Part shown: positions 46,201 to 54,764 of the stretch, piece after piece
Numbering within the stretch: position 1 is the stretch's first letter
Layout: the number at the start of each line of letters is the position of its first letter
From: Nostoc foliaceum FACHB-393
GTDB lineage: Bacteria; Cyanobacteriota; Cyanobacteriia; Cyanobacteriales; Nostocaceae
Direction of reading: 5' to 3'
DNA length: 64,000 nucleotides
NCBI RefSeq assembly: GCF_014698505.1
Contig: NZ_JACJTD010000013.1
Span: forward strand, 1-64,000
The notes under the pieces: generated by a model
Told to the model about the DNA's origin: nothing
Databases searched by the model: none
Seen by the model: the letters and a program-made list of their open reading frames with translations, nothing else
Program-made: the position numbers and the translations under genes

Positions 46201-46374
46201 ATGTCACAAGAGACGAATATCGATGATGTACAAGAGCCAATAACCAGTGCTCCATCAGAAGTACGGCAAATCATTGAGCGGGTATGGAAGCTGGAAAAAG
46301 GCAGGCTAGATAAGAAGATTAACACCCATATAAATGATAATATTTTGGACATTATTAAGGAAGAGGTGCGATGA
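46201..46374 (+). CDS. Small protein overlapping the DndD-like gene
   Basis: 57 residues from ATG 46201, rich in charged residues and probably helical (EVRQIIERVWKLEKGRLDKK). Its stop overlaps the next ATG as ATGA, a strong sign of translational coupling. The same frame is open upstream to 46093 and still looks protein-like (NSGFTEAIATLEKVKIWKKH), but has no start codon, so either the protein starts at 46201 or this is the 3' end of a damaged gene. No family was recognised. Confidence 0.55.
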   Translation: MSQETNIDDVQEPITSAPSEVRQIIERVWKLEKGRLDKKINTHINDNILDIIKEEVR

Positions 46375-48443
46375 AGCTGACTTCAATCAAGCTATGCAAC
46401 TTTCGCTCCTTTTATGGTACGACACCAGAGATGATCCTGGCTGGTGGAGATGCTCAGAACACGACGATTATTCATGGTAATAATGGCTCTGGTAAAACTA
46501 GCTTGTTAAATGCCTTTACGTGGGTATTGTATGATAAATTTAGTGCAGCATTTGCATCGATAGAACAGTTGGTGAATAAACGTGCGATCGCAGAAACTCA
46601 AAAAGGTCAAGCTGTAGAATGTTGGGTAGAGATTGGCTGGGAACATGAAGGTAAGCGCTATCGAGTTAAACGCGCTTGTCGAGGTTATAAAAACGAAGGT
46701 GATTTTGACGCTGGCAAAACTCAATTAACCATGTGGGTTGGTGCGGATGATGGCAAATGGAATATACCAACTCAGCAACCAGACGATATAATTAATCAAA
46801 TTTTACCCGCTACTTTACATCAATATTTTTTCTTTGACGGCGAACGAATTGAAGAAATAGTCCGTTCTGATAAAAAAGCTGAAATTGCCGAAGCTACAAA
46901 AATCTTCTTGGGTGTGGAAGTGATTAACCGTTCCATCAGACATTTGGGAGATGCTAAAAAAACTCTAGAAAATGAGTTAAAAGCTATTGGTGATTCTGAA
47001 ACCAAACAACTATTACGACAGCAAGAAAAGCTAGAGCAAGAGCGAGAACGCATTACCAAACGGCAAACTGAAATTAAAGAAGAGTTAGAATATCAACAAA
47101 CTTTTAAAAAAGAGACAAGCAATCGTTTACGAGAATTGAGTGCTGCGAAAGAATTGCAAGAAAGATGGCAGGATTTAGAATCGCAGAAAGCAGCAAATCA
47201 AGAAGAATACAAAAAAACTAAGGAAGCCCTGAAAAAAGTTATTTCCGCGCGGGGGTATACAGTTTTACTCTCAGAAACTACATCCCAGTTTCGAGGAATT
47301 ATTAATGATTTGAAGCAGCGAGGTGAGTTAACATCTGGGATTTCGCGGGAATTTGTGAATGATTTACTCAATTCCCAACGCTGTATTTGTGGTGCAGAGC
47401 TATATGAGGGTAATCATTCTCATACTCATGTGAGTGCTTGGTTAAATAAAGCAGGTTCCTCGGCGGTGGAAGAAACTGCAATTCGGATGAGCGCTCAAGT
47501 AGATGAAATTGATAAACAAGCCATAGGATTTTGGGAAGAAGTTGATAGAGAACAAACTAGGATTAATCAGTTAAGGCAAATCATATCCCAAATTGAAAGT
47601 GATTTAGACAATATTCAAGAACGGTTGCGAAAAGATGCTAATGAAGAAATTAGCAGTTTGCAAAAACGGTTAGATGAAATTGAAAGTAAAATTGATGAAT
47701 TAAACCGAGAACAAGGTGCAAATCAGCAGCAAATTGCTCAACTCACAACTGAAATTGAAGGTTTGAACAAACAAATCGCCAAACAAAAGCTGAATGAAGA
47801 CAAGCAAACTTTAGCACAGCGGCGAATTAACGCTACTCAAGATGCAATCGAACGGTTAACAGAAGTTAGGAATCGTCAAGAGCAACAATTTCGTCTGCAA
47901 CTAGAAAAGCGAGTACAAGAAATATTTATGGAGATTTCTGTGACTCCATACATTCCTAAAATCAGCGATAAATATGAACTGACATTAGTAGAAAATACCA
48001 CAGGTATAGAAGCACCAGTTGCAGCATCCACTGGAGAAAATCAGATTCTCAGTTTATCCTTTATTGCCAGCATCATTGACAAAGTACGGGAATGGAGTGA
48101 AAAGCGAAAAATGATGATGATTCCCGATAGTAGTACTTTCCCAATTGTCATGGATTCACCGTTTGGTAGTTTAGATGAAAGTTCGCGACGACACATTGCG
48201 AAGACAATTCCCCAATTAGCGAATCAGTTGATAGTATTAGTTACTAAGACTCAGTGGCGGGGTGAAGTAGAAGCGGAAATGACAGACAGAATTGGTAGAG
48301 AATATGTGCTTACATATTATTCTTCTAAGCCGGATTGCGAACAAGATTATATTGAGTTGGGTGGCGAAAGATATGCTTTAGTGAAACAAAGTCCGAATGA
48401 GTTTGAGTATACCGAAATTATGGAAGTTGAACGAGATAGATAA
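46371..48443 (+). CDS. DndD-like SMC/Rad50-type ATPase
   Basis: 690 residues. Walker A GNNGSGKTSLLNAF near residue 36; a long coiled coil (about 190-560) with a central CICGAEL that resembles half a Rad50 zinc hook; Walker B PIVMDSPFGSLDESSRRH near residue 590 with signature-like STGENQILSLSF before it. YFFFDGERIEEIVRSDKKAE is typical of DndD, the ATPase of DNA phosphorothioate modification. dndB, dndC and dndE are not in the window, so it may be part of a split, reduced or different defence system, or a general repair ATPase. Start coupled (ATGA) to the small upstream gene. Confidence 0.8.
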   Translation: MKLTSIKLCNFRSFYGTTPEMILAGGDAQNTTIIHGNNGSGKTSLLNAFTWVLYDKFSAAFASIEQLVNKRAIAETQKGQAVECWVEIGWEHEGKRYRVKRACRGYKNEGDFDAGKTQLTMWVGADDGKWNIPTQQPDDIINQILPATLHQYFFFDGERIEEIVRSDKKAEIAEATKIFLGVEVINRSIRHLGDAKKTLENELKAIGDSETKQLLRQQEKLEQERERITKRQTEIKEELEYQQTFKKETSNRLRELSAAKELQERWQDLESQKAANQEEYKKTKEALKKVISARGYTVLLSETTSQFRGIINDLKQRGELTSGISREFVNDLLNSQRCICGAELYEGNHSHTHVSAWLNKAGSSAVEETAIRMSAQVDEIDKQAIGFWEEVDREQTRINQLRQIISQIESDLDNIQERLRKDANEEISSLQKRLDEIESKIDELNREQGANQQQIAQLTTEIEGLNKQIAKQKLNEDKQTLAQRRINATQDAIERLTEVRNRQEQQFRLQLEKRVQEIFMEISVTPYIPKISDKYELTLVENTTGIEAPVAASTGENQILSLSFIASIIDKVREWSEKRKMMMIPDSSTFPIVMDSPFGSLDESSRRHIAKTIPQLANQLIVLVTKTQWRGEVEAEMTDRIGREYVLTYYSSKPDCEQDYIELGGERYALVKQSPNEFEYTEIMEVERDR

Positions 48444-48770
48444 TTACGCCCCGGCGAATGGAGTTTGCGGTTATACAAAACATAAACCTAAAGCAGCTAC
48501 TCTTACGAGAACGCTTTCAGCGTTAGCGCAGCGGTAGCGACGTTCGCGTAGCGTCTCGCAGAGAAGGAGCGTCACCCGCAGGGTAGCCTACGGAGGTGGG
48601 TTAAGAGTAAGAGCAAAATAACAAGACGCTTAAGCAAATTATTTTAACCCGCGCAGGCGGGTAAAGTCTTGTGCAGATGAGGTTTTTAAGTACCTTTTTA
48701 AGGTTAAGTTGATTCTTCTCAAGTATCCATAAAATGCTTTAATAGTTTGAGTTTATACTAAAGTTTATTA
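48444..48770. other. Intergenic with composite GC-rich repeat
   Basis: At about 48511-48600 lies a chain of palindromic modules: GAACGCTTTCAGCGTTAGCG, GCGACGTTCGCGTAGCGTCT and CCCGCAGGGTAGCCTACGGA. These are of the same style as the interspersed repeats elsewhere in the window. No gene. Confidence 0.65.
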
Positions 48771-50669
48771 ATGCTACTCAGAAAAACTTCAGTAGTCGTC
48801 GTCTCCCTCTTAACTCTATCAACTCCCAACGCCCTAGCGTTTTCTGACACCCAAAACTATTGGGCAAAAAATTGTGTCCAGCAATTAGGAGAGCGTAAAC
48901 TGATTACAGGCTATCCTGATGGTAGTTTTCGCCCAGAAGCAACTGTGACACGCGCTGAAGCAGCAGTGTTAATGCTAAATGCTTTTCCTGATTCACCAGT
49001 GAAACGCACCGCTGCATCATTTAAAGATGTACCCGCTAATTACTGGGCAAATAAAGCAATTTCTACCGCTTACCAAAAAGGATTTTTTTCTGGTTATCCC
49101 GGTGGGATTTTCCAGCCTAACCAGCCAATTCCTCGCGCCCAAATCATTGGTGTCGTAGCTGGTGGGAAAAATTATAGCCTTGTATCCAGCCCAATGCAGA
49201 TATTACAACAATATTTTAACGACGCGGGACAAATTCCTAACTATGCCCAAAATGCGATCGCATCTGCGACTATTAATAGTATTGTTGTCAATTATCCCAA
49301 TGTCAAACAGCTAAAACCACTGCAAAGCGCTACTAGAGGCGAAGTTGCGGCTTTGATATGTCGGGCGTTAAATATCTACACGGTTCCGCCACAATATATT
49401 GCTGGAGTCGAAGTACATCCCCAAGAAGTACGCCCTTTACCAGGAAAACTCGATATTATTCCCACCTTTAACAGCAATAGTCCCGAACTGGTAACAACTG
49501 AAGGAATTTTACTATCAACTTTCCCCCCAGATGGAAAACAAGTACAGTCAGCACATTTAAATTATCCCTTTCAAGGCAGATTTGATATATTTGCTCATCA
49601 TATCGTCAGGGCGGAAACACCAGCCCAAAGCCGCACTGTTTACCAAGGGATAATCGTACATAATCCAGGAAATGAACCTGTCACGTTGCAAGTATTACAA
49701 GCAGCTAGTCATCTCACCAGAGAAGCGCCGTTTATCGCTTTACCTGATGTGGTGGAAAATCCCCAAGGTACAGTTTACTCTGGGCCGGGCGATCGCACAA
49801 TGAATGATGTATTGCGGGGAGTTCGCCAAGGGATTTTTCCCCAAAAGCTGGTAATAGAACCAAAAGAAACGCAAATCCTAGCGAATTTACCCATTCCTGT
49901 ACAGGCTCCTGCTTCTAACGGTCGCACTACGATGATGCGCTTGGCAAGTAGTAGCCCAGTTTATCTCGCAAATTTAGTTAAAAATAGTAATATTTCACCC
50001 ACCTTAGCCGAGTGGCAAAAGCTTCTGGATACAGCCAATTTAGCAGGAAAGCGTGACCCCATTCCAACACCTCTCGACCCTCCCAGAGAACCAACAGTAT
50101 TTAGTCGCGTCGCTGGTGTCTCCCAAGGAACGCAATGGCAAACACAGCTTACGGATAATCTTAATGTGTCTGAGTTAACGATACCCCAACCAGGAAAGGC
50201 GTTTTCTTATCCTTTGGGAACTGTACATTTAATTACTCTTAGCACTGGACAAATTCAAAGCGCACCGATGTTAAAACGCTATCCTGATACGGCGTACTTT
50301 GCTCACAGTAACTATGGTGTTGAATATAATCTGACTTTACCCCTCAGAAATATTACCAATCAAACTCAGGTTGTAAATGTATCAATCCAGACTCCTATTA
50401 AGGATGAAGGAGGAACAGATAGACTGCTGTTTTTAAAGCCAGGTGTAGAACAAATATTCTTTCGGGGAACGGTGCGGGTGCGTTATATCGATGATAATGG
50501 TGTGGAAAAGACGCGCTATGTGCATTTGGTACAGCGTCGGGGACAAAGGGGTGAACCATTGGTGACGCTGAAGATGTTGGCGGGTGGGAAGCGAGAAGTA
50601 CAGGTGGACTTTTTGTATCCTCCAGATTCTACGCCGCCGCAGGTGTTGACGGTGAAAACGGAGGGGTGA
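48771..50669 (+). CDS. SLH-domain protein with DUF3370
   Basis: 632 residues. Signal peptide (TSVVVVSLLTLSTPNALA), then three S-layer-homology repeats (FSDTQNYWAKNCVQQLGERK; FKDVPANYWANKAISTAYQK; the third near YFNDAGQIPNYAQNAIAS) that anchor to the cell wall. The remaining ~410 residues are DUF3370 (IVRAETPAQSRTVYQGIIVH, DVVENPQGTVYSGPGDRTMN), a cyanobacterial exported domain of unknown role. It is complete and stands alone, 90 nt before ureE. Confidence 0.88.
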   Translation: MLLRKTSVVVVSLLTLSTPNALAFSDTQNYWAKNCVQQLGERKLITGYPDGSFRPEATVTRAEAAVLMLNAFPDSPVKRTAASFKDVPANYWANKAISTAYQKGFFSGYPGGIFQPNQPIPRAQIIGVVAGGKNYSLVSSPMQILQQYFNDAGQIPNYAQNAIASATINSIVVNYPNVKQLKPLQSATRGEVAALICRALNIYTVPPQYIAGVEVHPQEVRPLPGKLDIIPTFNSNSPELVTTEGILLSTFPPDGKQVQSAHLNYPFQGRFDIFAHHIVRAETPAQSRTVYQGIIVHNPGNEPVTLQVLQAASHLTREAPFIALPDVVENPQGTVYSGPGDRTMNDVLRGVRQGIFPQKLVIEPKETQILANLPIPVQAPASNGRTTMMRLASSSPVYLANLVKNSNISPTLAEWQKLLDTANLAGKRDPIPTPLDPPREPTVFSRVAGVSQGTQWQTQLTDNLNVSELTIPQPGKAFSYPLGTVHLITLSTGQIQSAPMLKRYPDTAYFAHSNYGVEYNLTLPLRNITNQTQVVNVSIQTPIKDEGGTDRLLFLKPGVEQIFFRGTVRVRYIDDNGVEKTRYVHLVQRRGQRGEPLVTLKMLAGGKREVQVDFLYPPDSTPPQVLTVKTEG

Positions 50670-50759
50670 TTTTTTCACTACACAGCTTTCAGAAGCCCTG
50701 TGCTAATTGGTGTTCACACTCAAATCATAATGAAAAGTGGAAGTCCAGGCAAAACTCTT

Positions 50760-51206
50760 ATGCTGACATTTACCCAACTTAAACCACCTAATCCTGATGC
50801 CGCAGTCACCTTTACTCTGGCGCTGACAGCAGAAGAACGTACCCGCAGCCGTCATCGCTTTGAAACAGAAGATAGCAAGGTTGTGTTTCTACATTTACCC
50901 AGGGGAACTGTTTTACATGATGGTGATATTCTCCAAGAAGAAACCCATAGCAGTTTAATCAGAATTACTGCCAAACCAGAACTAGTGCTGACTGCCTTTG
51001 CCCAAACACCACTTTTATTACTACGGGCGGCATACCATCTCGGAAATCGCCATGTACCTGTAGAAATTACCCCGACTTATTTACGCTTGTCCTCAGATTC
51101 GGTTTTACACACAATGTTGAAACAATTGGGGTTAGAAGTTAAAGAAGAAATTTTACCGTTTCAGCCAGAATTGGGAGCTTATGGACAACACCATCATGCT
51201 CACTGA
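50760..51206 (+). CDS. ureE: Urease accessory protein UreE
   Basis: 148 residues from ATG 50760 ([10 protein letters not shown]); the frame is open to 50700, but the family begins here. UreE is the nickel metallochaperone that delivers Ni to the urease active site through Ure[45 protein letters not shown] and the His-rich C-terminus GQHHHAH (extra Ni sites) are visible. Overlaps ureF, so translation is coupled. Urease structural genes and ureD are not in the window. Confidence 0.94.
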   Translation: MLTFTQLKPPNPDAAVTFTLALTAEERTRSRHRFETEDSKVVFLHLPRGTVLHDGDILQEETHSSLIRITAKPELVLTAFAQTPLLLLRAAYHLGNRHVPVEITPTYLRLSSDSVLHTMLKQLGLEVKEEILPFQPELGAYGQHHHAH

Positions 51207-51873
51207 TAGCCATCTTTTGAGTATTTTACAACTGGCTAGCCCCGCTTTACCTGTGGGAGCATATAGCTATTCTGAAGGCTTGGAAATGCTGGTGGAAAAT
51301 GGTACGATCGCTAACCACACACATCTCAAAGATTGGTTAAAAGCAGAGTTACTCTACGGGGCAATTCGGCTAGAAGCGGCGGTAATGGTACGATCGCAGC
51401 AAGCTGCCAAAATGCATGATGTAGAGTCGCTATGTCGTTGGAATCTGTGGTTATCCGCTGCTAGGGAAACAGAAGAGTTACGCGCCTCTAGTTGGCAGAT
51501 GGGGCGATCGCTCATCCAATTACTTGGTAAACTAGAACCACAGATTGCGCCTATTGTCAATGCTATAGGTAATCCTTGCAATTATGCGATCGCTTTTGGC
51601 ATTGCCATTGCCCATTGGCAAATCAGTATTAAAGCCGGATTACTCGGATATCTGCATAGTTGGGCAAGTAATTTGATTACTGCTGGTGTGAAACTTATCC
51701 CCCTTGGACAAACCGCAGGACAGCAGTTATTGCTAGATTTACAACCATTAATTAGTGCTGCGGCATTGGAAATTCTTGCGTTGGAGGATGATCAACTCGC
51801 CTGTTGTAGTTGGGGTTTGTCGCTGGCGAGTATGCAGCATGAAACGCAGTATACAAGGTTGTTTAGGAGTTAG
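51181..51873 (+). CDS. ureF: Urease accessory protein UreF
   Basis: 230 residues (225 if the ATG at 51196 is used; both overlap ureE). A helical GTPase-regulating component of the UreD-F-G urease activation complex. [18 protein letters not shown] is the conserved opening and [20 protein letters not shown] the UreG-contact region. A 20-base palindrome and heptamer repeats separate it from ureG. Confidence 0.94.
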   Translation: MDNTIMLTDSHLLSILQLASPALPVGAYSYSEGLEMLVENGTIANHTHLKDWLKAELLYGAIRLEAAVMVRSQQAAKMHDVESLCRWNLWLSAARETEELRASSWQMGRSLIQLLGKLEPQIAPIVNAIGNPCNYAIAFGIAIAHWQISIKAGLLGYLHSWASNLITAGVKLIPLGQTAGQQLLLDLQPLISAAALEILALEDDQLACCSWGLSLASMQHETQYTRLFRS

Positions 51874-51920
51874 GAGAGACGCGATTAATCGCGTCTGTAC
51901 AGGAGTTAGGAGTTAGGAGT
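51861..51920. repeat. Heptamer array split by a 20-bp palindrome
   Basis: TTAGGAG heptamers flank a perfect palindrome AGACGCGATTAATCGCGTCT (51877-51896) followed by GTACA. It appears that a palindromic repeat was inserted in, or built next to, a heptamer run. It occupies the ureF-ureG spacer and could affect the transcript between them. Confidence 0.85.
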
Positions 51921-51921
51921 T

Positions 51922-52518
51922 ATGAATGCATTTCGAGTGGGAGTTGCTGGGCCAGTGGGTTCGGGGAAAACGGCTTTAGTTGATGCTTTGTGTAAGGGAT
52001 TGCGTGAGCAGTATGAGATTGCGGTGGTGACAAATGATATTTATACTCAGGAGGATGCTCAGTTTTTAGTGCGTTCTCAGGCGTTGGCAAGCGATCGCAT
52101 TTTGGGTGTAGAGACTGGTGGTTGTCCCCATACTGCTATCCGCGAAGATGCTTCGATGAATTTGGCCGCAATTGAACAGTTCGAGGAACGTTTTCTCGAT
52201 TTGGATTTAGTATTTTTAGAAAGTGGCGGCGATAATTTAGCTGCTACCTTTAGTCCCGAATTGGTGGATTTAACAATTTACGTCATCGATGTTGCAGCAG
52301 GCGATAAAATTCCCCGCAAAGGTGGCCCCGGTATTACTAAATCTGATTTGTTGGTAATTAACAAAACTGATCTTGCACCCTATGTTGGTGCAGATTTAAG
52401 TGTGATGGAACGAGATGCTAAAAAAATGCGCGGTGATAAACCTTTTATTTTTACTAATTTAAAAACTCAGTTAGGACTTGCAGATGTAATTAACTTTGTT
52501 TGCACAAATATCTGTTAA
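51922..52518 (+). CDS. ureG: Urease accessory GTPase UreG
   Basis: 198 residues. P-loop [11 protein letters not shown], nickel-binding [15 protein letters not shown] (CPH motif), [11 protein letters not shown], and guanine-specific NKTD. Hydrolyses GTP to drive nickel insertion into urease. Complete. The start at 51922 follows GGAGTT heptamers that also serve as ribosome site. Its stop is 13 nt from that of the converging ABC ATPase. Confidence 0.96.
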   Translation: MNAFRVGVAGPVGSGKTALVDALCKGLREQYEIAVVTNDIYTQEDAQFLVRSQALASDRILGVETGGCPHTAIREDASMNLAAIEQFEERFLDLDLVFLESGGDNLAATFSPELVDLTIYVIDVAAGDKIPRKGGPGITKSDLLVINKTDLAPYVGADLSVMERDAKKMRGDKPFIFTNLKTQLGLADVINFVCTNIC

Positions 52519-52531
52519 ACCTGAAGGTTTT

Positions 52532-54418
52532 CTATAAAGCCCTTAGATGACGACTTCGCACACGTTCAGCACTACCAGTAGGAATCGCAGCAATTAATTT
52601 TTGCGTATATTCCTCTTTGGGTTCTTGGTAAATGCTTTCGGCTGTCCCTTCTTCAACAATTTGACCGCGATTCATGACTAAAATGCGATCGCTCATAAAT
52701 TTCACCACACTTAAATCATGAGAAATAAAGATATAAGTAAGCTGAAAATCTGACTGTAATTCTTTGAGAAGATTTAATACCTGCGCCTGTACGGAAACAT
52801 CCAGCGCTGAAACTGATTCATCGCAGATGATAAACTTAGGATTTAATGCCAAAGAACGGGCTATGCAAATTCGCTGGCGTTGACCGCCAGAAAACTGATG
52901 AGGATAGCGGTTCATCGCATCTGCACTCAAACCCACCCGTTCTAAAAGTTCGGCTACTCGCACTCGTCGTTGTTGCTTTGTTTTACCAACGGCGTGAATT
53001 AACAATGGTTGCATCACCGCGTCCCCAACCTTCATGCGGGGATCGAGGGAACTGAAAGGGTTTTGGAAGACTATTTGCATTTCCCGCCGCAGTTTTTGCA
53101 ACGGTTCTCCTTTGAGGCTTGTAATATCTTGTTTCTCAAAGATAATCTGACCACTCATCGGTTCAATTAATCGCAGCAAAGTTCTGCCAAGGGTGGTTTT
53201 ACCGCAACCAGATTCCCCCACCAAACCTAGTGTTTCCCCTGGTTTGACATCAAAGGAAACGCCATTAACTGCCATATTGTAGCGTTTTGTCCCACCAAAC
53301 ACCCCGCGCACTGGAAAACCAACTTTCAGGTTGCGGATTTGCAGCAAAGGTTCCTTCTCATTGAAGTTTGCTAATCTTGCAGCAATCTCTTCAGTGGTGA
53401 CTTCTGTCGGTTGTGTGGGTTCTTTGGCTTGAATTACTACTTGTCCCGTTGCTGTCTCTTCTGCACTCATGTAATCAGAAACGGTGAGTAATTTTTGGGG
53501 ACGGCGGTTGAGTGTGGGGCGACAAGCTATTAAACCTTTAGTATATGGATGCTGGGGACTGCTGAAAATTTGCTCCGCAGTACCAGATTCGACAACTTTA
53601 CCTCTATACATCACCGCTACTTGGTCAGCAATTTCCGAAATTAGCCCCAAGTCGTGAGTGATGAAAATCATTGCCATGTCACGGCTTTGCTGCAATTGCC
53701 GCAACAAATCTAAAATTGTCGCTTGCACCGTCACATCCAAGGCTGTAGTTGGTTCATCAGCAATTAAAATTAACGGGTTGCAAGAAATTGCCATTGCAAT
53801 CATCACCCGTTGCAACTGACCCCCAGAAAGTTCATGAGGGTAGCGTTCCAGCATGGCTTCTTTGTGTTCTTTAACCAACTGGGACAACTTTGATGGTTCT
53901 GGTTTCGATGAATTGCTGTTGGTTTGATGCCAAGTTTCGATATACTGCTGCTGGATCTCCTCATCGCTAGCGAGAAGTTTAACCTCTTGTAGACCTGCGA
54001 TCGCAATTTGTCGTGCTTGGGCTGCTGACACATTTTGATGCCGCATAATCGCTTCTGTTAGCTGAAACCCGATGTTATAAACCGGATTTAGCGAACTCAT
54101 CGGTTCTTGAAAAATCATGGCGATGTCGCCACCCCGGTGTAGCTGCATTTGCTCAGGAGGCAATTTTACCAAATCGATGGCATTGGCATTCTCCTGCGGA
54201 CGAAACCAGATTTCACCGCCAGTAACTATACCGGGAGTTTGCAACAAACCCATCACAGCTAGGGCTGTCACTGATTTACCACTCCCCGATTCTCCTACTA
54301 TTCCTAGAGTTTCACCTCGATGCAAGCCAAAGGAAATACCATCCAAAGCTCTGACAGTGTTGCCATCACTGGGAAATTCAACTTGTAGATTGCGAACCTC
54401 TAGGACAGTTTCTCTCAT
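52532..54418 (-). CDS. Fused oligopeptide/nickel-type ABC ATPase (DppD-DppF)
   Basis: 628 residues, two ATPase domains in one chain. Domain 1: Walker A GESGSGKS, signature [16 protein letters not shown], Walker [13 protein letters not shown]. Domain 2 (from ~370): [35 protein letters not shown]. Each domain ends with an oligopeptide-type C-terminal segment ([33 protein letters not shown]). It would energise a Dpp/Opp/Nik-type importer; no permease or binding-protein gene is adjacent. Substrate unknown: dipeptides or, given ureEFG next to it, nickel are possibilities, the latter being speculation. A Ser/Lys-rich insertion follows the first Q-loop (about residues 155-200). Confidence 0.93.
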   Translation of the reverse strand: MRETVLEVRNLQVEFPSDGNTVRALDGISFGLHRGETLGIVGESGSGKSVTALAVMGLLQTPGIVTGGEIWFRPQENANAIDLVKLPPEQMQLHRGGDIAMIFQEPMSSLNPVYNIGFQLTEAIMRHQNVSAAQARQIAIAGLQEVKLLASDEEIQQQYIETWHQTNSNSSKPEPSKLSQLVKEHKEAMLERYPHELSGGQLQRVMIAMAISCNPLILIADEPTTALDVTVQATILDLLRQLQQSRDMAMIFITHDLGLISEIADQVAVMYRGKVVESGTAEQIFSSPQHPYTKGLIACRPTLNRRPQKLLTVSDYMSAEETATGQVVIQAKEPTQPTEVTTEEIAARLANFNEKEPLLQIRNLKVGFPVRGVFGGTKRYNMAVNGVSFDVKPGETLGLVGESGCGKTTLGRTLLRLIEPMSGQIIFEKQDITSLKGEPLQKLRREMQIVFQNPFSSLDPRMKVGDAVMQPLLIHAVGKTKQQRRVRVAELLERVGLSADAMNRYPHQFSGGQRQRICIARSLALNPKFIICDESVSALDVSVQAQVLNLLKELQSDFQLTYIFISHDLSVVKFMSDRILVMNRGQIVEEGTAESIYQEPKEEYTQKLIAAIPTGSAERVRSRHLRAL

Positions 54419-54764
54419 AGGAATTGGGTGTGAATCTTAACTTAAAATTATTTGGATTTTAACAATAGTTTTGATCTATTATGTCGGTAAATATGGTTTT
54501 TATGCTCCTTGGCAGTTTTTCACTGCTTAAACCTCAACCACAATTGACATCACATACTTCCACAATATACACGCATTTGCAATAAGGTTAAGTTATTGAA
54601 TAGGTAGATTTGAAGTTGTTCTACATTTTGGGCAGTTGAATGATTGATGACAAAATTAGACTAAGGTCTATACATAAGTATGTCAATAAAATAGTTAAAT
54701 TCTTGATAGAAGATACTGGAATACAAAGATAAGGGGTTGGCTAATTTAACCTAGGAATTGAGAG
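54419..54764. other. Intergenic before the toxin module
   Basis: AT-rich spacer between divergent genes. No reading frame, RNA or clear repeat. It must contain the promoter of the large DUF4157 gene; no confident promoter was identified. Confidence 0.45.
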
